Assembly (NCBI GenBank): GCA_965221755.1 | Contig: OZ244921.1 | Coordinates: 2,914,001-2,978,000 of the forward strand | Origin: Azophilus sp965221755 | Lineage (GTDB): Bacteria > Pseudomonadota > Gammaproteobacteria > Pseudomonadales > Azotimanducaceae | DNA length: 64,000 bases | Direction: 5' to 3' | In this document: piece after piece, positions 1 through 8,190 of the stretch | How positions within the stretch are numbered: the stretch's first letter is position 1 | Layout: each line of letters opens with the position of its first letter | Notes under the pieces: model-generated | What the model was told of the DNA's origin: nothing | The model's database searches: none | Seen by the model: the letters and a program-made list of their open reading frames with translations, nothing else | Position numbers and translations under genes: made by a program

Positions 1-717
1 GCCGCCATCGCCATCATCGGCGGCGCGGACGGCCCCACCGCCATCTACGTGGCGGGCCAGTTGGCGCCGCATTTGCTGGGCGCCGTAGCCATCGCCGCCT
101 ACTCCTACATGGCGCTGGTGCCGCTGATTCAACCGCCCATCGTGCGCGCGCTGACCAGCGAGCGGGAGCGGGCGATTGAAATGCCGCAGTTGCGCGCAGT
201 GGGCAAGGCGGAGGCCATGCTCTTCCCGATGCTGCTGTTGCTGCTCATTGCCCTGCTGCTCCCTGCCGCCGCGCCGCTGCTCGGCATGTTCTGCTTCGGC
301 AACCTGATGCGCGAGTGCGGGGTGGTCGAGCGGCTGGCGGACACGACGCGGAGCGCCCTGATCAATGCCGTCACCATCTTCCTGGGATTGGCGGTGGGCG
401 CCAAGCTGCAGGCGGACTTGTTTCTGCGGCCGAGCACCTTGGGCATCCTGCTGCTCGGCCTTGCCGCCTTCGCCGTCGGCACGGCCAGCGGCGTGCTCAT
501 GGCCAAGCTGATGAACCGCCTGTCGCCAACGCCGGTCAATCCGGTGATTGGCGCCGCCGGCGTCTCGGCGGTGCCCATGGCGGCCCGAGTGGCCAACCGC
601 ATCGGGCTGGCCGCCAACCGCCAAAATCATCTGCTGATGCATGCCATGGGGCCAAACGTGGCGGGCGTGGTCGGCTCCGCAGCGGCCGCGGGCATCTTGA
701 TTCTGTTTGCGAACTAG
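1..717 (+). CDS. oadB: Na+-translocating decarboxylase beta subunit (OadB/GcdB family), 5' partial
   Basis: This is the C-terminal 238 residues of the membrane subunit that couples decarboxylation of oxaloacetate or a related acyl-CoA to Na+ export. The frame is open from base 1, before the GTG at 49, so the gene enters from the left. The first codons encode GGADGPTAIYV, the conserved loop of this family. Several hydrophobic helices follow, then NPVIGAAGVSAVPMAARV and the C-terminal NHLLMHAMGPNVAGV, both typical of OadB. It is probably the last gene of an oad operon whose alpha and gamma genes lie outside. The exact substrate cannot be told from this subunit. Confidence 0.93.
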   Translation, partial: AAIAIIGGADGPTAIYVAGQLAPHLLGAVAIAAYSYMALVPLIQPPIVRALTSERERAIEMPQLRAVGKAEAMLFPMLLLLLIALLLPAAAPLLGMFCFGNLMRECGVVERLADTTRSALINAVTIFLGLAVGAKLQADLFLRPSTLGILLLGLAAFAVGTASGVLMAKLMNRLSPTPVNPVIGAAGVSAVPMAARVANRIGLAANRQNHLLMHAMGPNVAGVVGSAAAAGILILFAN

Positions 718-792
718 TGCCCGCAGGCGGCGGTTGAAGCCAAGGCGCTTTTGATCAATTCGCGCAAGCTGCAAACGCGTCTGGCGGGCGCG

Positions 793-1128
793 TCAGCTCC
801 CCGGCTGGGGCGGGGGCGGCCGTGTGTTGGATGGCCCCCGGCCGTGGGAGGCTTGGATCATGCCCTCGATTCGGGCGATGGTGGCGCCCATCTCGTTGAA
901 CTGCGGCCCAAGTCTTTCGAAGCGCACGACGAAGCGGGCGTCCATGCGCTCCAGCCGCCGGTCCATCCGCTCGAAGCGGGCGTCCACCTGCTCGAAGCGG
1001 GCGTCCACTTGCTCAAAGCGGGCGTCAGTCGCGCTCGACACGGATAGAATTGTCGCTTGGTTCACGCCGATGATGCTGGCTCCCACCAGCAGGGTGGTGG
1101 TCATGTTGGCGTTGATCTTGTGTTTCAT
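793..1128 (-). CDS. Small membrane-anchored coiled-coil protein with two DARFEQV heptads
   Basis: The product has 111 residues. Residues 9-27 are hydrophobic and could form one membrane anchor. Heptads follow: two exact DARFEQV units, then related units (DARFERM, DRRLERM, DARFVVR), then a Pro-rich tail. The pattern predicts a coiled coil. The 21-base unit encoding DARFEQV lies at 976-1017. A close paralogue at 60770-61159 has four exact units but the same N-terminus and the same C-terminal core (ARIEGMIQASHGR). The upstream DNA is also similar, including a stretch near 1240-1275 that recurs near 61230-61262. Function is unknown. The start ATG matches the paralogue. Confidence 0.7.
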   Translation of the reverse strand: MKHKINANMTTTLLVGASIIGVNQATILSVSSATDARFEQVDARFEQVDARFERMDRRLERMDARFVVRFERLGPQFNEMGATIARIEGMIQASHGRGPSNTRPPPPQPGS

Positions 1129-1342
1129 GGGGGCTCCTGAACGGCATTGTGACTAATCCCGGTTGGAATTGTCGCGCCCGTTGCCGGGGCCAGCTTCCGA
1201 ATTGTTTGTGAGCCCGCGCAGCCTTCGATGGGCCACAGTCTGTAGGCAATCGCTGATTTTTTGTGCGACATCTCGGAAAGTTCCGCCTCGCGCATGAGTT
1301 TCAAGGCGTCAGGGCATTTCCTTGTGACGTCACGCGGCGGGC

Positions 1343-1683
1343 TTAGCGGAAACCGGGCTGCAGGAACTGCTGAACCTGAACCGCCTTCACCAGCGACTCG
1401 CGTCCTTCGGCGGACACGGATGCCTCAAAGATCGCTTGGCATTGGCCTACCCGCACTAGTTGGCAGCTCACCAGCAGGGGAACGCCCGTCGGCACGGGGC
1501 GCAGGTAGTGGCAGTTCAGGCTGCTGGTGACGAAGGTGCGCTCGCCGCCGGCGAACCAGGTCGCCATGCTGACCACGTCGTCGATCATTGCGGCCACGAA
1601 GCCGCCCTGAACGGTCCCGTGGGGGTTGGTCATGCCTTCCGGGGGCAGGAAGCGCACGCAGGCCTCGACGCCGTCCGCCGCTT
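1343..1683 (-). pseudogene. 5'-truncated copy of PaaI-type hotdog thioesterase
   Basis: This copy is nearly identical, from residue about 22, to the intact thioesterase at 2444-2836, sharing GMTNPHGTVQGGFVAAMIDD and the rest of the hotdog core. Going upstream, homology stops near 1680 and the homologous frame meets a TAA at once, so the first 20 or so residues are gone. One codon is missing (RES-LV against RESALV), and the reading frame extends by QPGFR at the C-terminus. A GTG at 1657 could start a 104-residue product, but loss of the N-terminus suggests a decayed duplicate. The copy lies on the far side of hicBA from the intact gene. Confidence 0.75.
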
Positions 1684-1836
1684 ACTCCTGCCACGACTTG
1701 CTGGAGAAACGGCGCTCGGCGACGCAGCGGGGACGGGCTGCATCGCGGGGAGCGCGGCGGAGTGGCAGGAATCGAAGGGTCGGGTTGTTAGAATGGACCG
1801 AAATTTCGAGGAACGGATCGAAGGAGGAACGACACG

Positions 1837-2049
1837 ATGAGCGCGAGCGAGATCATATTTGAAGTGGCGGAGTCCGCTGAAGGCGGATACGAGGCGCGGG
1901 CTCTCGGCCACAGCATCTTCACCCGAGGGGACGACTGGGACAATCTGCGGGACATGGCTAGGGATGCAGTGCTCTGCCACTTCGATCGCGACCAGACTCC
2001 TCGGGTAATTCGGCTGCACCTTGTGCGCGACGAAGCCATCGCTGTATGA
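1837..2049 (+). CDS. hicB: HicB-like antitoxin, short form without DNA-binding domain
   Basis: This 70-residue protein (EGGYEARALGHSIFTRGDDW, then AVLCHFDRDQTPRVIRLHLV) matches the short HicB-like family often mislabelled as a 2-oxoisovalerate dehydrogenase subunit and found beside HicA toxins. It holds only the partial RNase H-like HicB fold that masks the toxin. No C-terminal helix-turn-helix is present, so autoregulation may be absent or work differently. An AGGAGG box lies 9 bases before the ATG, and a TAGAAT -10-like hexamer and a CGAAATTTCG palindrome sit just upstream. Its TGA overlaps the hicA start (ATGA), indicating coupled translation. Confidence 0.8.
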   Translation: MSASEIIFEVAESAEGGYEARALGHSIFTRGDDWDNLRDMARDAVLCHFDRDQTPRVIRLHLVRDEAIAV

Positions 2050-2297
2050 GGCTGCCGCGCGATCTCTCGGGAAAGGAGGTCGCGAGGCTGCTGGGACGGC
2101 ACTACGGCTACCGGATACGGCGGACCCGAGGCAGCCACTTAACGGTCGCCGCTCAGACGCCGGGCGGCACGCAGCACAGCGTGACGGTGCCCAGTCACCG
2201 TAGAGTCAGCATTGGGACGTTGGACGCCATCGTTGGGGACGTAGCCGAGGCGTTCAGCCTGGAGAAGGCCGAGGTGCGCGAGACGCTCTTCGGCTAA
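2046..2297 (+). CDS. hicA: HicA-type mRNA interferase toxin
   Basis: The product has 83 residues. It opens with MRLPRDLSGKEVARLLG and contains RRTRGSH, where the His at about residue 31 is the catalytic residue of the double-stranded-RNA-binding-like HicA toxins. The sequence VTVPSHRRVSIGTLDAIVGD follows, the typical C-terminal half. HicA cleaves mRNA to stop translation and is neutralised by HicB. The gene starts inside the antitoxin stop codon. All expected HicA landmarks are present, so the module looks functional. It sits between two copies of a thioesterase gene. Confidence 0.85.
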   Translation: MRLPRDLSGKEVARLLGRHYGYRIRRTRGSHLTVAAQTPGGTQHSVTVPSHRRVSIGTLDAIVGDVAEAFSLEKAEVRETLFG

Positions 2298-2443
2298 TTC
2301 GGATCATGCTGTTGCACGGATAACAAGAAGATTCGTCATCCTACCCTTATCCGTCGCGGGATCCCTTGGAGGGCATTCCGCCCTAGATTGAACCGATGGA
2401 ACGCGCCTTCCGTCACGACGGTGGAAATTCAGCGCGGGCCGGG

Positions 2444-2836
2444 TTACAGGAACTGCTGAACCTGAATGCCCTTCACCAGTGCCGACTCGCGTCCTTCGGC
2501 GGACACGGATGCCTCAAAGATCGCTTGGCGCTGGCCGACCCGCACCAATTGGCAACTCACCAGCAGGGGAACGCCCGTCGGCACGGGGCGCAGGTAGTAG
2601 CAGCTCAGGCTGCTGGTGACGAAGCTGCGCTCGCCGCCGGCGAACCAGGTCGCCATGCTGACCACGTCGTCGATCATCGCGGCCACGAAGCCGCCCTGAA
2701 CGGTCCCATGGGGGTTGGTCATGCCTTCCGGGGGCAGGAAGCGCACGCAGGCCTCGGCGCCGTCCGCCGCCACCGACTGCACGGAGCCGCCCATGAACTC
2801 TCTGGAGGGTATGCGTGGAAGCTCCTCTGGATTCAT
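2444..2836 (-). CDS. PaaI-type hotdog-fold thioesterase
   Basis: The product has 130 residues with the core NPHGTVQGGFVAAMIDDVVS, the PaaI/YdiI signature (HG followed by GG and an acidic residue on the long helix). These enzymes hydrolyse acyl-CoA or aryl-CoA thioesters in the cytoplasm. The ATG overlaps the end of the amidase gene by four bases, so it is the last gene of the minus-strand catabolic operon running from 10374. Its role may be to release CoA from dead-end thioesters made by the ligase and CoA-transferase encoded upstream. A truncated copy is at 1343-1683. Confidence 0.88.
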   Translation of the reverse strand: MNPEELPRIPSREFMGGSVQSVAADGAEACVRFLPPEGMTNPHGTVQGGFVAAMIDDVVSMATWFAGGERSFVTSSLSCYYLRPVPTGVPLLVSCQLVRVGQRQAIFEASVSAEGRESALVKGIQVQQFL

Positions 2837-4179
2837 GGCCCTCCACCGTTTAACGGCTGCGCGATGGGTGCGATGCCCGGAAACAACAATGCGGCGGCGC
2901 GCAGCACGTCTTGGCTCCGCATCCCCACAATTTGCATTCCGATGGGCGGTGCTTCGTCAGCACGTTCGATGGGCACCGAGACGGCTGGAACGCCGGCGAT
3001 GGCTGCGGGTGCCGTAAAGTCCGCCAGATCCGATGGTGTTGGGACGTCCCGTCGCGTCGCTGGGTGCGGAACAGTCGGACCGACCAGCAATTGGCCGTCC
3101 AGCTCGGCGCGCAGCGACCGCCGCGCTTGCGCCAGCCGGCCGGCGGCTTGGCGAACTTTGTCCGCGCCTTGGGCTGCGCTCCAAGCGGTCAGTTGCCTGA
3201 ATTCGGCGCTGAAGCCGGCTGGCCGTGCGCGCAGCAGCGCCGCGAAGTGCTTGGCCGCGCTGCGCTCGCACTCCAGCAAGCCTGCCCGCCGCAGAGCCGA
3301 TGCGTCCACCCCCGTCCAGTCCACTGGACGGTTCACGCAGTACCCGTGCGCCTTGCCGTGGAGGGCGTCCCGGATGGCGCTGGCGATTTCAGCCCCGGCA
3401 CGCTGCGAATCGCCGATAAGCCATTGCGCCAAGGCCGGCGTTTCGTCGACCCCGGGCTCGGCATCGAGCATGGCTGCATCGCTCGGCTGGCCGCGCAGCA
3501 GGGCGAACGCTTGAGCCAGATCGCGCACGCTGCGGGCGTGGATTCCCACATGGTCCAAGCCAGGAGCCAAGGGTTCGACGCCTTGAACCGGCACTTCTCC
3601 GTGGCCGGGCTTGAAGCCGACCACGCCGCATAGGGCCGAAGGCAGACGCACTGAGCCGAGATTGTCGGTGCCTAGGGCGATGGGCAGCATCCCGCAGGCC
3701 ACCGCCGCGGCGGAGCCGCCGGATGAGCCGCCGGGTATGCAATCCAGTGCCCGGGGATTGCGGGTCGTGCGGAAGGCCGGGTTGTCCGAAGTGACGCCCA
3801 GCGCGGCCTCGTGCATGTTCAGCACTGCGAGCGGCAGCATGCCAGCCGCTCGCAGCCGGGCCACGCACTCAGCGTCGTCGGTGGCCAAGCGGTTGCGCAA
3901 CGCGGCAATGCCGGCGTGCCAAGGCCAGCCGGCCACGGCAATGTTGGCCTTGACGCCAAAGGGCACGCCGTCGAAGGGGGAGCGGGGGACGCCCGCCCGC
4001 CAGCGTTTGGCGGCAGCGTTGGCTTCGGCCAACAGGGTGGCCGCAGGCGCAACGTGGTTGCAGGCACCGATTGTTGGCTCCAAGTCCTCGATGCGCCGCA
4101 GCAGGCTCTCGATCACGCCAACCGGCTCGAGTTCCCCGTCGGCAAAGGCTTCGGCCAGCGTGGTGGCATCAGGGGCCAT
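2833..4179 (-). CDS. Amidase signature family hydrolase
   Basis: The product has 448 residues, a normal length for this family. The catalytic Lys lies in FGVKANIAVAG (about residue 78). The Ser/Gly-rich loop is GGSSGGSAAAVACG with the cis-Ser, and the nucleophile Ser is in GTDNLGSVRLPSALCGVVG; the usual TGGS is LGS here. These enzymes hydrolyse amide bonds. The substrate is unknown; allophanate hydrolase-like or aryl-amide activity is possible. The gene lies downstream of the PaaK-like ligase and overlaps the thioesterase start, which suggests a role in the same pathway. Confidence 0.88.
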   Translation of the reverse strand: MAPDATTLAEAFADGELEPVGVIESLLRRIEDLEPTIGACNHVAPAATLLAEANAAAKRWRAGVPRSPFDGVPFGVKANIAVAGWPWHAGIAALRNRLATDDAECVARLRAAGMLPLAVLNMHEAALGVTSDNPAFRTTRNPRALDCIPGGSSGGSAAAVACGMLPIALGTDNLGSVRLPSALCGVVGFKPGHGEVPVQGVEPLAPGLDHVGIHARSVRDLAQAFALLRGQPSDAAMLDAEPGVDETPALAQWLIGDSQRAGAEIASAIRDALHGKAHGYCVNRPVDWTGVDASALRRAGLLECERSAAKHFAALLRARPAGFSAEFRQLTAWSAAQGADKVRQAAGRLAQARRSLRAELDGQLLVGPTVPHPATRRDVPTPSDLADFTAPAAIAGVPAVSVPIERADEAPPIGMQIVGMRSQDVLRAAALLFPGIAPIAQPLNGGGP

Positions 4180-4211
4180 GCCCGGTCTTCCGCATGAAAC
4201 AAACGCCCCCT

Positions 4212-5609
4212 TCAGCCCGCCCGCCGGTCGGCGCGCTTACGCTCATCGATAAGGCGGATCGGCTTCTGGCGGCGCTCCACCTCGGTCAGGTCGGCGGTGG
4301 CGCCGGGGGCGGCGAGTTCAACGTCCACATCGATGCCGAGACCGTTCTTGAGCAGCGCGCGCAGTCGCGATGACAGGTCCGCATCGCCAGCCTTCACTTC
4401 CGCAACCACGGTCAGGCTACCTTGCTCCGTCACCCGGCAGATGAACTCACCGGCAAACTCCGGAACTGGCGCGAGCAGCGGTCCAACGGCGTGCGGAAAC
4501 ACGTTGATGCCCTTGATCTTGACCATGTTGTCGCTGCGGCCGAGAAAGCCCTCGATGCGGCGCAGAACATAGGGGCCGGGCGAGGCGTCGATGCGCTCGC
4601 GGCTGAGATCGTGGGTGTTGAATCGCAGGATGGGGTAGATGTCGTCCTTGAACAGGCAGGTGCAGACCATGTCGCCGGGTTCGCCGGGCGCCACGGGTTC
4701 GCCGCTGTCCACGTCCAGCAGCTCCAGCCAGTGCGCGTCCTCCATGACGTAGAGGCCGTCCCGGTCAGGGCCTTCGGCGGCGATGATTCCGGTGTCGCCC
4801 ACGCCGTACCAGTCGTAGCAGGCGGGCCCGCCCCAGAGGCGCGCCAGCGCTGCCTTGTCCTCGGGGCTCACCTGCCCGCTGATCATGCGGATGCGGAGGT
4901 CGTCGCCCAGGCTTAAGCCTGCGGCTGCCGCCACCTCCGCCAAGCGCTTCAAGTAGTCCGCAAACCCCACCAGCACCGTGGCGCCGAAGTCGCGCATCAG
5001 GCTGACTTGGCGGGCGGAGGGGGTCTCCAAGCCGGTGCCTGCGGAAATGAACAGCGCGTTGGTCCAGTGCAGGAACGCCTCGCGCACGTAGTGGCCGCCG
5101 TTGACCGTGCCGTGGCCGTAGCAGCTGTGCGCCACGTCCCCGGCGCGCAGCCCCTGCCAGCGATAGGCGCGCGCCAGCAACAGGTTCTGCGCCTCGCGGG
5201 ACTTGGGGCCGAACAGCAGCGTCTGCGGTCGGCCGGTGGTGCCGCTGGTGGTGTGGAAGACCACCGCAGGACGGTTCGGGTCGTCCGGCTGGAAGCCGCC
5301 GAAGTCCCCGAACGGCGGCTGCGCCTCGATGCTCCGCATGAGGTCCGACTTATCGAACACCGGCAGTTTCGCAATGTCCTCAAGCCCCTGAACGTCGCCA
5401 GGCTCGATGCCGGCGGCGCCCCACAGCCGACGATAGAAGCCGGTCCGCCAAGCCTGGGCCACGCAACGGCGAAACAAGCGGTCCTGGCGCGTGAAGAGCT
5501 CATCGCGGCTTAGGGTCCGGGCGAGGTTTTCAAAGTCGCCGCCGATGGGGTGGTCGTTGAGCAGTTGCTGCACGTCCACGGCGCCGAGATAGTGGGGAGC
5601 CTCAGTCAT
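4212..5609 (-). CDS. Phenylacetate-CoA ligase-like (PaaK family) adenylate-forming enzyme
   Basis: The product has 465 residues. The AMP/ATP-binding loop is VVFHTTSGTTGRPQ, followed by family landmarks RMISGQVSPEDKAAL, CYDWYGVGDTG and the hinge region RFNTHDLSRE. The C-terminal mobile domain has GRSDNMVKIKGINVFPHAV, with the Lys typical of PaaK enzymes. It should activate a carboxylic acid, perhaps aromatic, to its CoA thioester. The start overlaps the end of the MmgE/PrpD gene by 8 bases. The substrate cannot be read from the sequence. Confidence 0.88.
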   Translation of the reverse strand: MTEAPHYLGAVDVQQLLNDHPIGGDFENLARTLSRDELFTRQDRLFRRCVAQAWRTGFYRRLWGAAGIEPGDVQGLEDIAKLPVFDKSDLMRSIEAQPPFGDFGGFQPDDPNRPAVVFHTTSGTTGRPQTLLFGPKSREAQNLLLARAYRWQGLRAGDVAHSCYGHGTVNGGHYVREAFLHWTNALFISAGTGLETPSARQVSLMRDFGATVLVGFADYLKRLAEVAAAAGLSLGDDLRIRMISGQVSPEDKAALARLWGGPACYDWYGVGDTGIIAAEGPDRDGLYVMEDAHWLELLDVDSGEPVAPGEPGDMVCTCLFKDDIYPILRFNTHDLSRERIDASPGPYVLRRIEGFLGRSDNMVKIKGINVFPHAVGPLLAPVPEFAGEFICRVTEQGSLTVVAEVKAGDADLSSRLRALLKNGLGIDVDVELAAPGATADLTEVERRQKPIRLIDERKRADRRAG

Positions 5610-6999
5610 CCCGGCCTGCCGAGTCGGTTATGGGGTCGAGCAAAATCCGCGCATCGGCGGCTTCCGGGAGGCCGCGCACGGCCGCCATGAGGCGCTGCGC
5701 CCGAGCGTCGTCGGCGAACACGGCCGCCAGGCAGGCGCAGGCCTTGGCTTCCTGCCGCTGCGCGGTCAGCGGGTGCGATGGCGAGCCGAGCAGGTCATTG
5801 ACGCGCGCCTCCACGCACCGCCCGTCGCGCAGTTCCGCGCTTAAGATCTGCGGCACGAAGGCGGCGGGGTCGGATGCTTCATTGACGGTTGCGGTGAAGC
5901 GCTTGGCGAGCGCCAAGGCGGACGGCTGGTTCAGCGCCTGCTCGGAAAAGTGTTCCAGGCCGATGCGCCCGCACTCCAATGCCACCGCGCCGACGTAGGC
6001 AAAGCACAGGCGCGCGTAGTTGGCGCTCATGCCCGGCTGGGCGGGACGAATCACCAATTGGTGGATCAGCGGCGGCGCGCTCAGCCGCATCGATTGGAGA
6101 TTGCCTGGGCTTACGCCTTGCTTGCGCAGGCGCAGCACGGCCTCGATGCCGCCGTGGGTGGCCCGTCCGCTGGGATAGGGTTTGTGGCTGAGTTCAGTCA
6201 CCCGCCAAGGCTTGCCGATTCGGCTTGCGGCGCCCTTGGCATCGGCGCCGGCCTCGAACAGGGGGAAGTAGCCGTAGCGTCCCTCCAAGGCGTCCGCGGG
6301 GGCCGGGACGCAGGCCTGGGCCAAGTCGGCGGCGACCAGGCCGGCGCGGGCGGCGGCGGCGAGTTGCAGGGGGAGGGTGGGCTTGCCCTCCTCGTGCGCC
6401 TGCATGGTGCCGGCAACTTGGCCAAGGGCATGGCCGAAGCAACGCCGGATGGCGGCGGCATCGAAGCCGCGCAGCACCCCAACGGCGACCGCCGCGCCGA
6501 AGGCGCCGACCGTGGCGGGACGGAAGAAGCGCAGCGGCGCATTCGCCGCAACGCCCAGGATGGCCGCAACCTCGACGCCGATGGTCAGGGCGAGCAGCAG
6601 CCTTTGCCCATCGACGGCGCGCCGGTCGCACTCGGCCAGCGCGGCGGGGACCACGGCGCTCATCACATGGGCCACCGCGCCCTCGTGAACGCAGTCGAAT
6701 TCCAGGCAATGCATCTGCCAGGCGTTGACGAATGCTGCGGTTGCCGGCGGCACGGCAAGCCCGTCGCCGAGGATGCGGGCGCTGCCGCCGCGGCCCCAGG
6801 CGAGCGCCAGCCCCAGGGTTTCCTCACGCCACGGCCCGGTTCGTCCGACCACGCCGACGGCGAGGCTGTCGAGCAGGAAGGTCTGGGCGGCGTTGACGGC
6901 GACTGGCGGCAGGTCGCTGAAGGCGGTCTGGGCGGCGAGCCCGGTCAACCGCCCCAGCAACTCGCCGCTGGCGACCTCCGCAGCCGCGGCGCCGCCCAT
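5602..6999 (-). CDS. MmgE/PrpD family protein (2-methylcitrate dehydratase-like)
   Basis: From the ATG at 6999, one base after the CaiB gene stop, the product has 465 residues; the frame is open further upstream, but that part lies inside the CaiB gene. Landmarks include FLLDSLAVGVVG, EFDCVHEGAVAHVMSAVVPA near residue 105, the helical repeat AGTMQAHEEGKPTLPLQ, and PYPSGRATHGGI. Members dehydrate or isomerise methylcitrate, aconitate-like or itaconate-like acids. In this operon, with a CoA transferase and an acyl-CoA dehydrogenase, it may act on a hydroxy-acid or branched dicarboxylate intermediate. Confidence 0.88.
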   Translation of the reverse strand: MGGAAAAEVASGELLGRLTGLAAQTAFSDLPPVAVNAAQTFLLDSLAVGVVGRTGPWREETLGLALAWGRGGSARILGDGLAVPPATAAFVNAWQMHCLEFDCVHEGAVAHVMSAVVPAALAECDRRAVDGQRLLLALTIGVEVAAILGVAANAPLRFFRPATVGAFGAAVAVGVLRGFDAAAIRRCFGHALGQVAGTMQAHEEGKPTLPLQLAAAARAGLVAADLAQACVPAPADALEGRYGYFPLFEAGADAKGAASRIGKPWRVTELSHKPYPSGRATHGGIEAVLRLRKQGVSPGNLQSMRLSAPPLIHQLVIRPAQPGMSANYARLCFAYVGAVALECGRIGLEHFSEQALNQPSALALAKRFTATVNEASDPAAFVPQILSAELRDGRCVEARVNDLLGSPSHPLTAQRQEAKACACLAAVFADDARAQRLMAAVRGLPEAADARILLDPITDSAGRDD

Positions 7000-7000
7000 G

Positions 7001-8182
7001 TCAAAGGACTTCCCGCTCGCGCAGCGCGGCCAAATGGGCGGCTTCCAAGCCGAGGGCCTCGCCGATTTCGACGGAGTGCTCGCCGTAGCCGGGGAGGTCC
7101 AGGTTGGGCCGGGCCGGCTCCTGGGCGAACTTGATCGGCGCCCCGATGTGCCGATGGCCGCCGGCGTCGCGCAGCAGCATGTCGCGGTGCAGGGTGTGCG
7201 GATCCGCAAAGGCGTCCTTCAACGAGCGCACGAAGGCCCAGCAGCAGTCGATGGGCTCGAGGAAGCGCTCCCAGTGGGCGCGGGGGCGCGCGCCGAAGCG
7301 CTCGCGAAGGAACGCCCGCAGCGGCTCCTGTTCGGGTCCGGGCTCCAGCTGCGCGAAGGGCAGCAGGTCCAGGCGTTCGAACGCGGCCAGCAGATTGCGC
7401 GCGAACTTCACCTCGGAGCCGCCCAGCACGAGGAACTCGCCGTCGGAGGTTTCATAGATCCGATACATCGCCGCGCCGCCGAAGGAGCGCATGTGGGCCG
7501 GCTGCGGATGGGCGTCCTCGGCGAACACCGGGCCGGTGACGTTTGGCGTCCAGGCGAGCAGGGCGTCGTACATGGCGATGTCGATGCGCTCGCCTTGGCC
7601 GGTGCGCTCCCGGCGCAGCAGCGCCATCAGGATGGCGGACAGGGCGGTGAGCGAGGCGATGGCGTCGGCGGCGGGCATGTTGGGCGCGGCGGGCTTGCCG
7701 TCCTCAAGGCCCCGGTTGAGCGCCGCCACTCCGGCGAGCGCCTGCACCGTCAGGTCGTGGGCCGGCTTGTCGCGCAGCGGGCCATCCTGGCCGAAGGCCG
7801 AAATCGAGCAGTACACGAGCCCGGGGTTGCCTTCGGCCAGCGTTGCGTAGTCGATGCCCAGCCGGGCCGCCACGCCAGGGCGGAAGGATTCGACCAGCAC
7901 GTCAGCGCCTTCCGACAGGCGCCGGAACAGCCGCCGGCCGTCGGCATCCTTGAGGTTGATCTTGAGGCTGCGCTTGCCGCGCGCGATGTTGCGGAACCAG
8001 ACGGAGACGCCGTCCGAATCCCGGTAGCCCACCGCTCGGGTCGGCTCCCCGACCCCGTTGGCGGGCTCCACCATGATGACGTCCGCGCCGTGGTCGGCAA
8101 GGGTCATGGTCAGGTGGGGGCCGGGCAGGAAGGCCGAGAGGTCGAGCACCCGCACGCCTTCTAGCTTCATTGGGCGCTCCAA
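7001..8182 (-). CDS. CaiB/BaiF family (type III) CoA transferase
   Basis: The product has 393 residues. It contains GVRVLDLSAFLPGPHLTMTLADHGADVIMVEP, split here by function: the N-terminal strand-helix and the aspartate region. SISAFGQDGPL and ERIDIAMYDALLAWTP, typical of the family, follow. These enzymes move CoA between carboxylic acids through an Asp-anchored thioester. The start may instead be the second Met (8170). The gene lies 8 bases downstream of the acyl-CoA dehydrogenase and 1 base upstream of the MmgE/PrpD gene. The length is slightly under the usual 400-440. Confidence 0.86.
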   Translation of the reverse strand: MERPMKLEGVRVLDLSAFLPGPHLTMTLADHGADVIMVEPANGVGEPTRAVGYRDSDGVSVWFRNIARGKRSLKINLKDADGRRLFRRLSEGADVLVESFRPGVAARLGIDYATLAEGNPGLVYCSISAFGQDGPLRDKPAHDLTVQALAGVAALNRGLEDGKPAAPNMPAADAIASLTALSAILMALLRRERTGQGERIDIAMYDALLAWTPNVTGPVFAEDAHPQPAHMRSFGGAAMYRIYETSDGEFLVLGGSEVKFARNLLAAFERLDLLPFAQLEPGPEQEPLRAFLRERFGARPRAHWERFLEPIDCCWAFVRSLKDAFADPHTLHRDMLLRDAGGHRHIGAPIKFAQEPARPNLDLPGYGEHSVEIGEALGLEAAHLAALREREVL

Positions 8183-8190
8183 GCCTGCCG

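Noticed and set aside
2298..2443. Hairpin ACGGATAA...TTATCCGT after hicA as a terminator
   Set aside because: The stem is 8 bp with a 24-base loop and no T-run; weak.
5950..7134. 394-codon open frame on the plus strand
   Set aside because: It is antisense to the MmgE/PrpD gene, which has clear family motifs.
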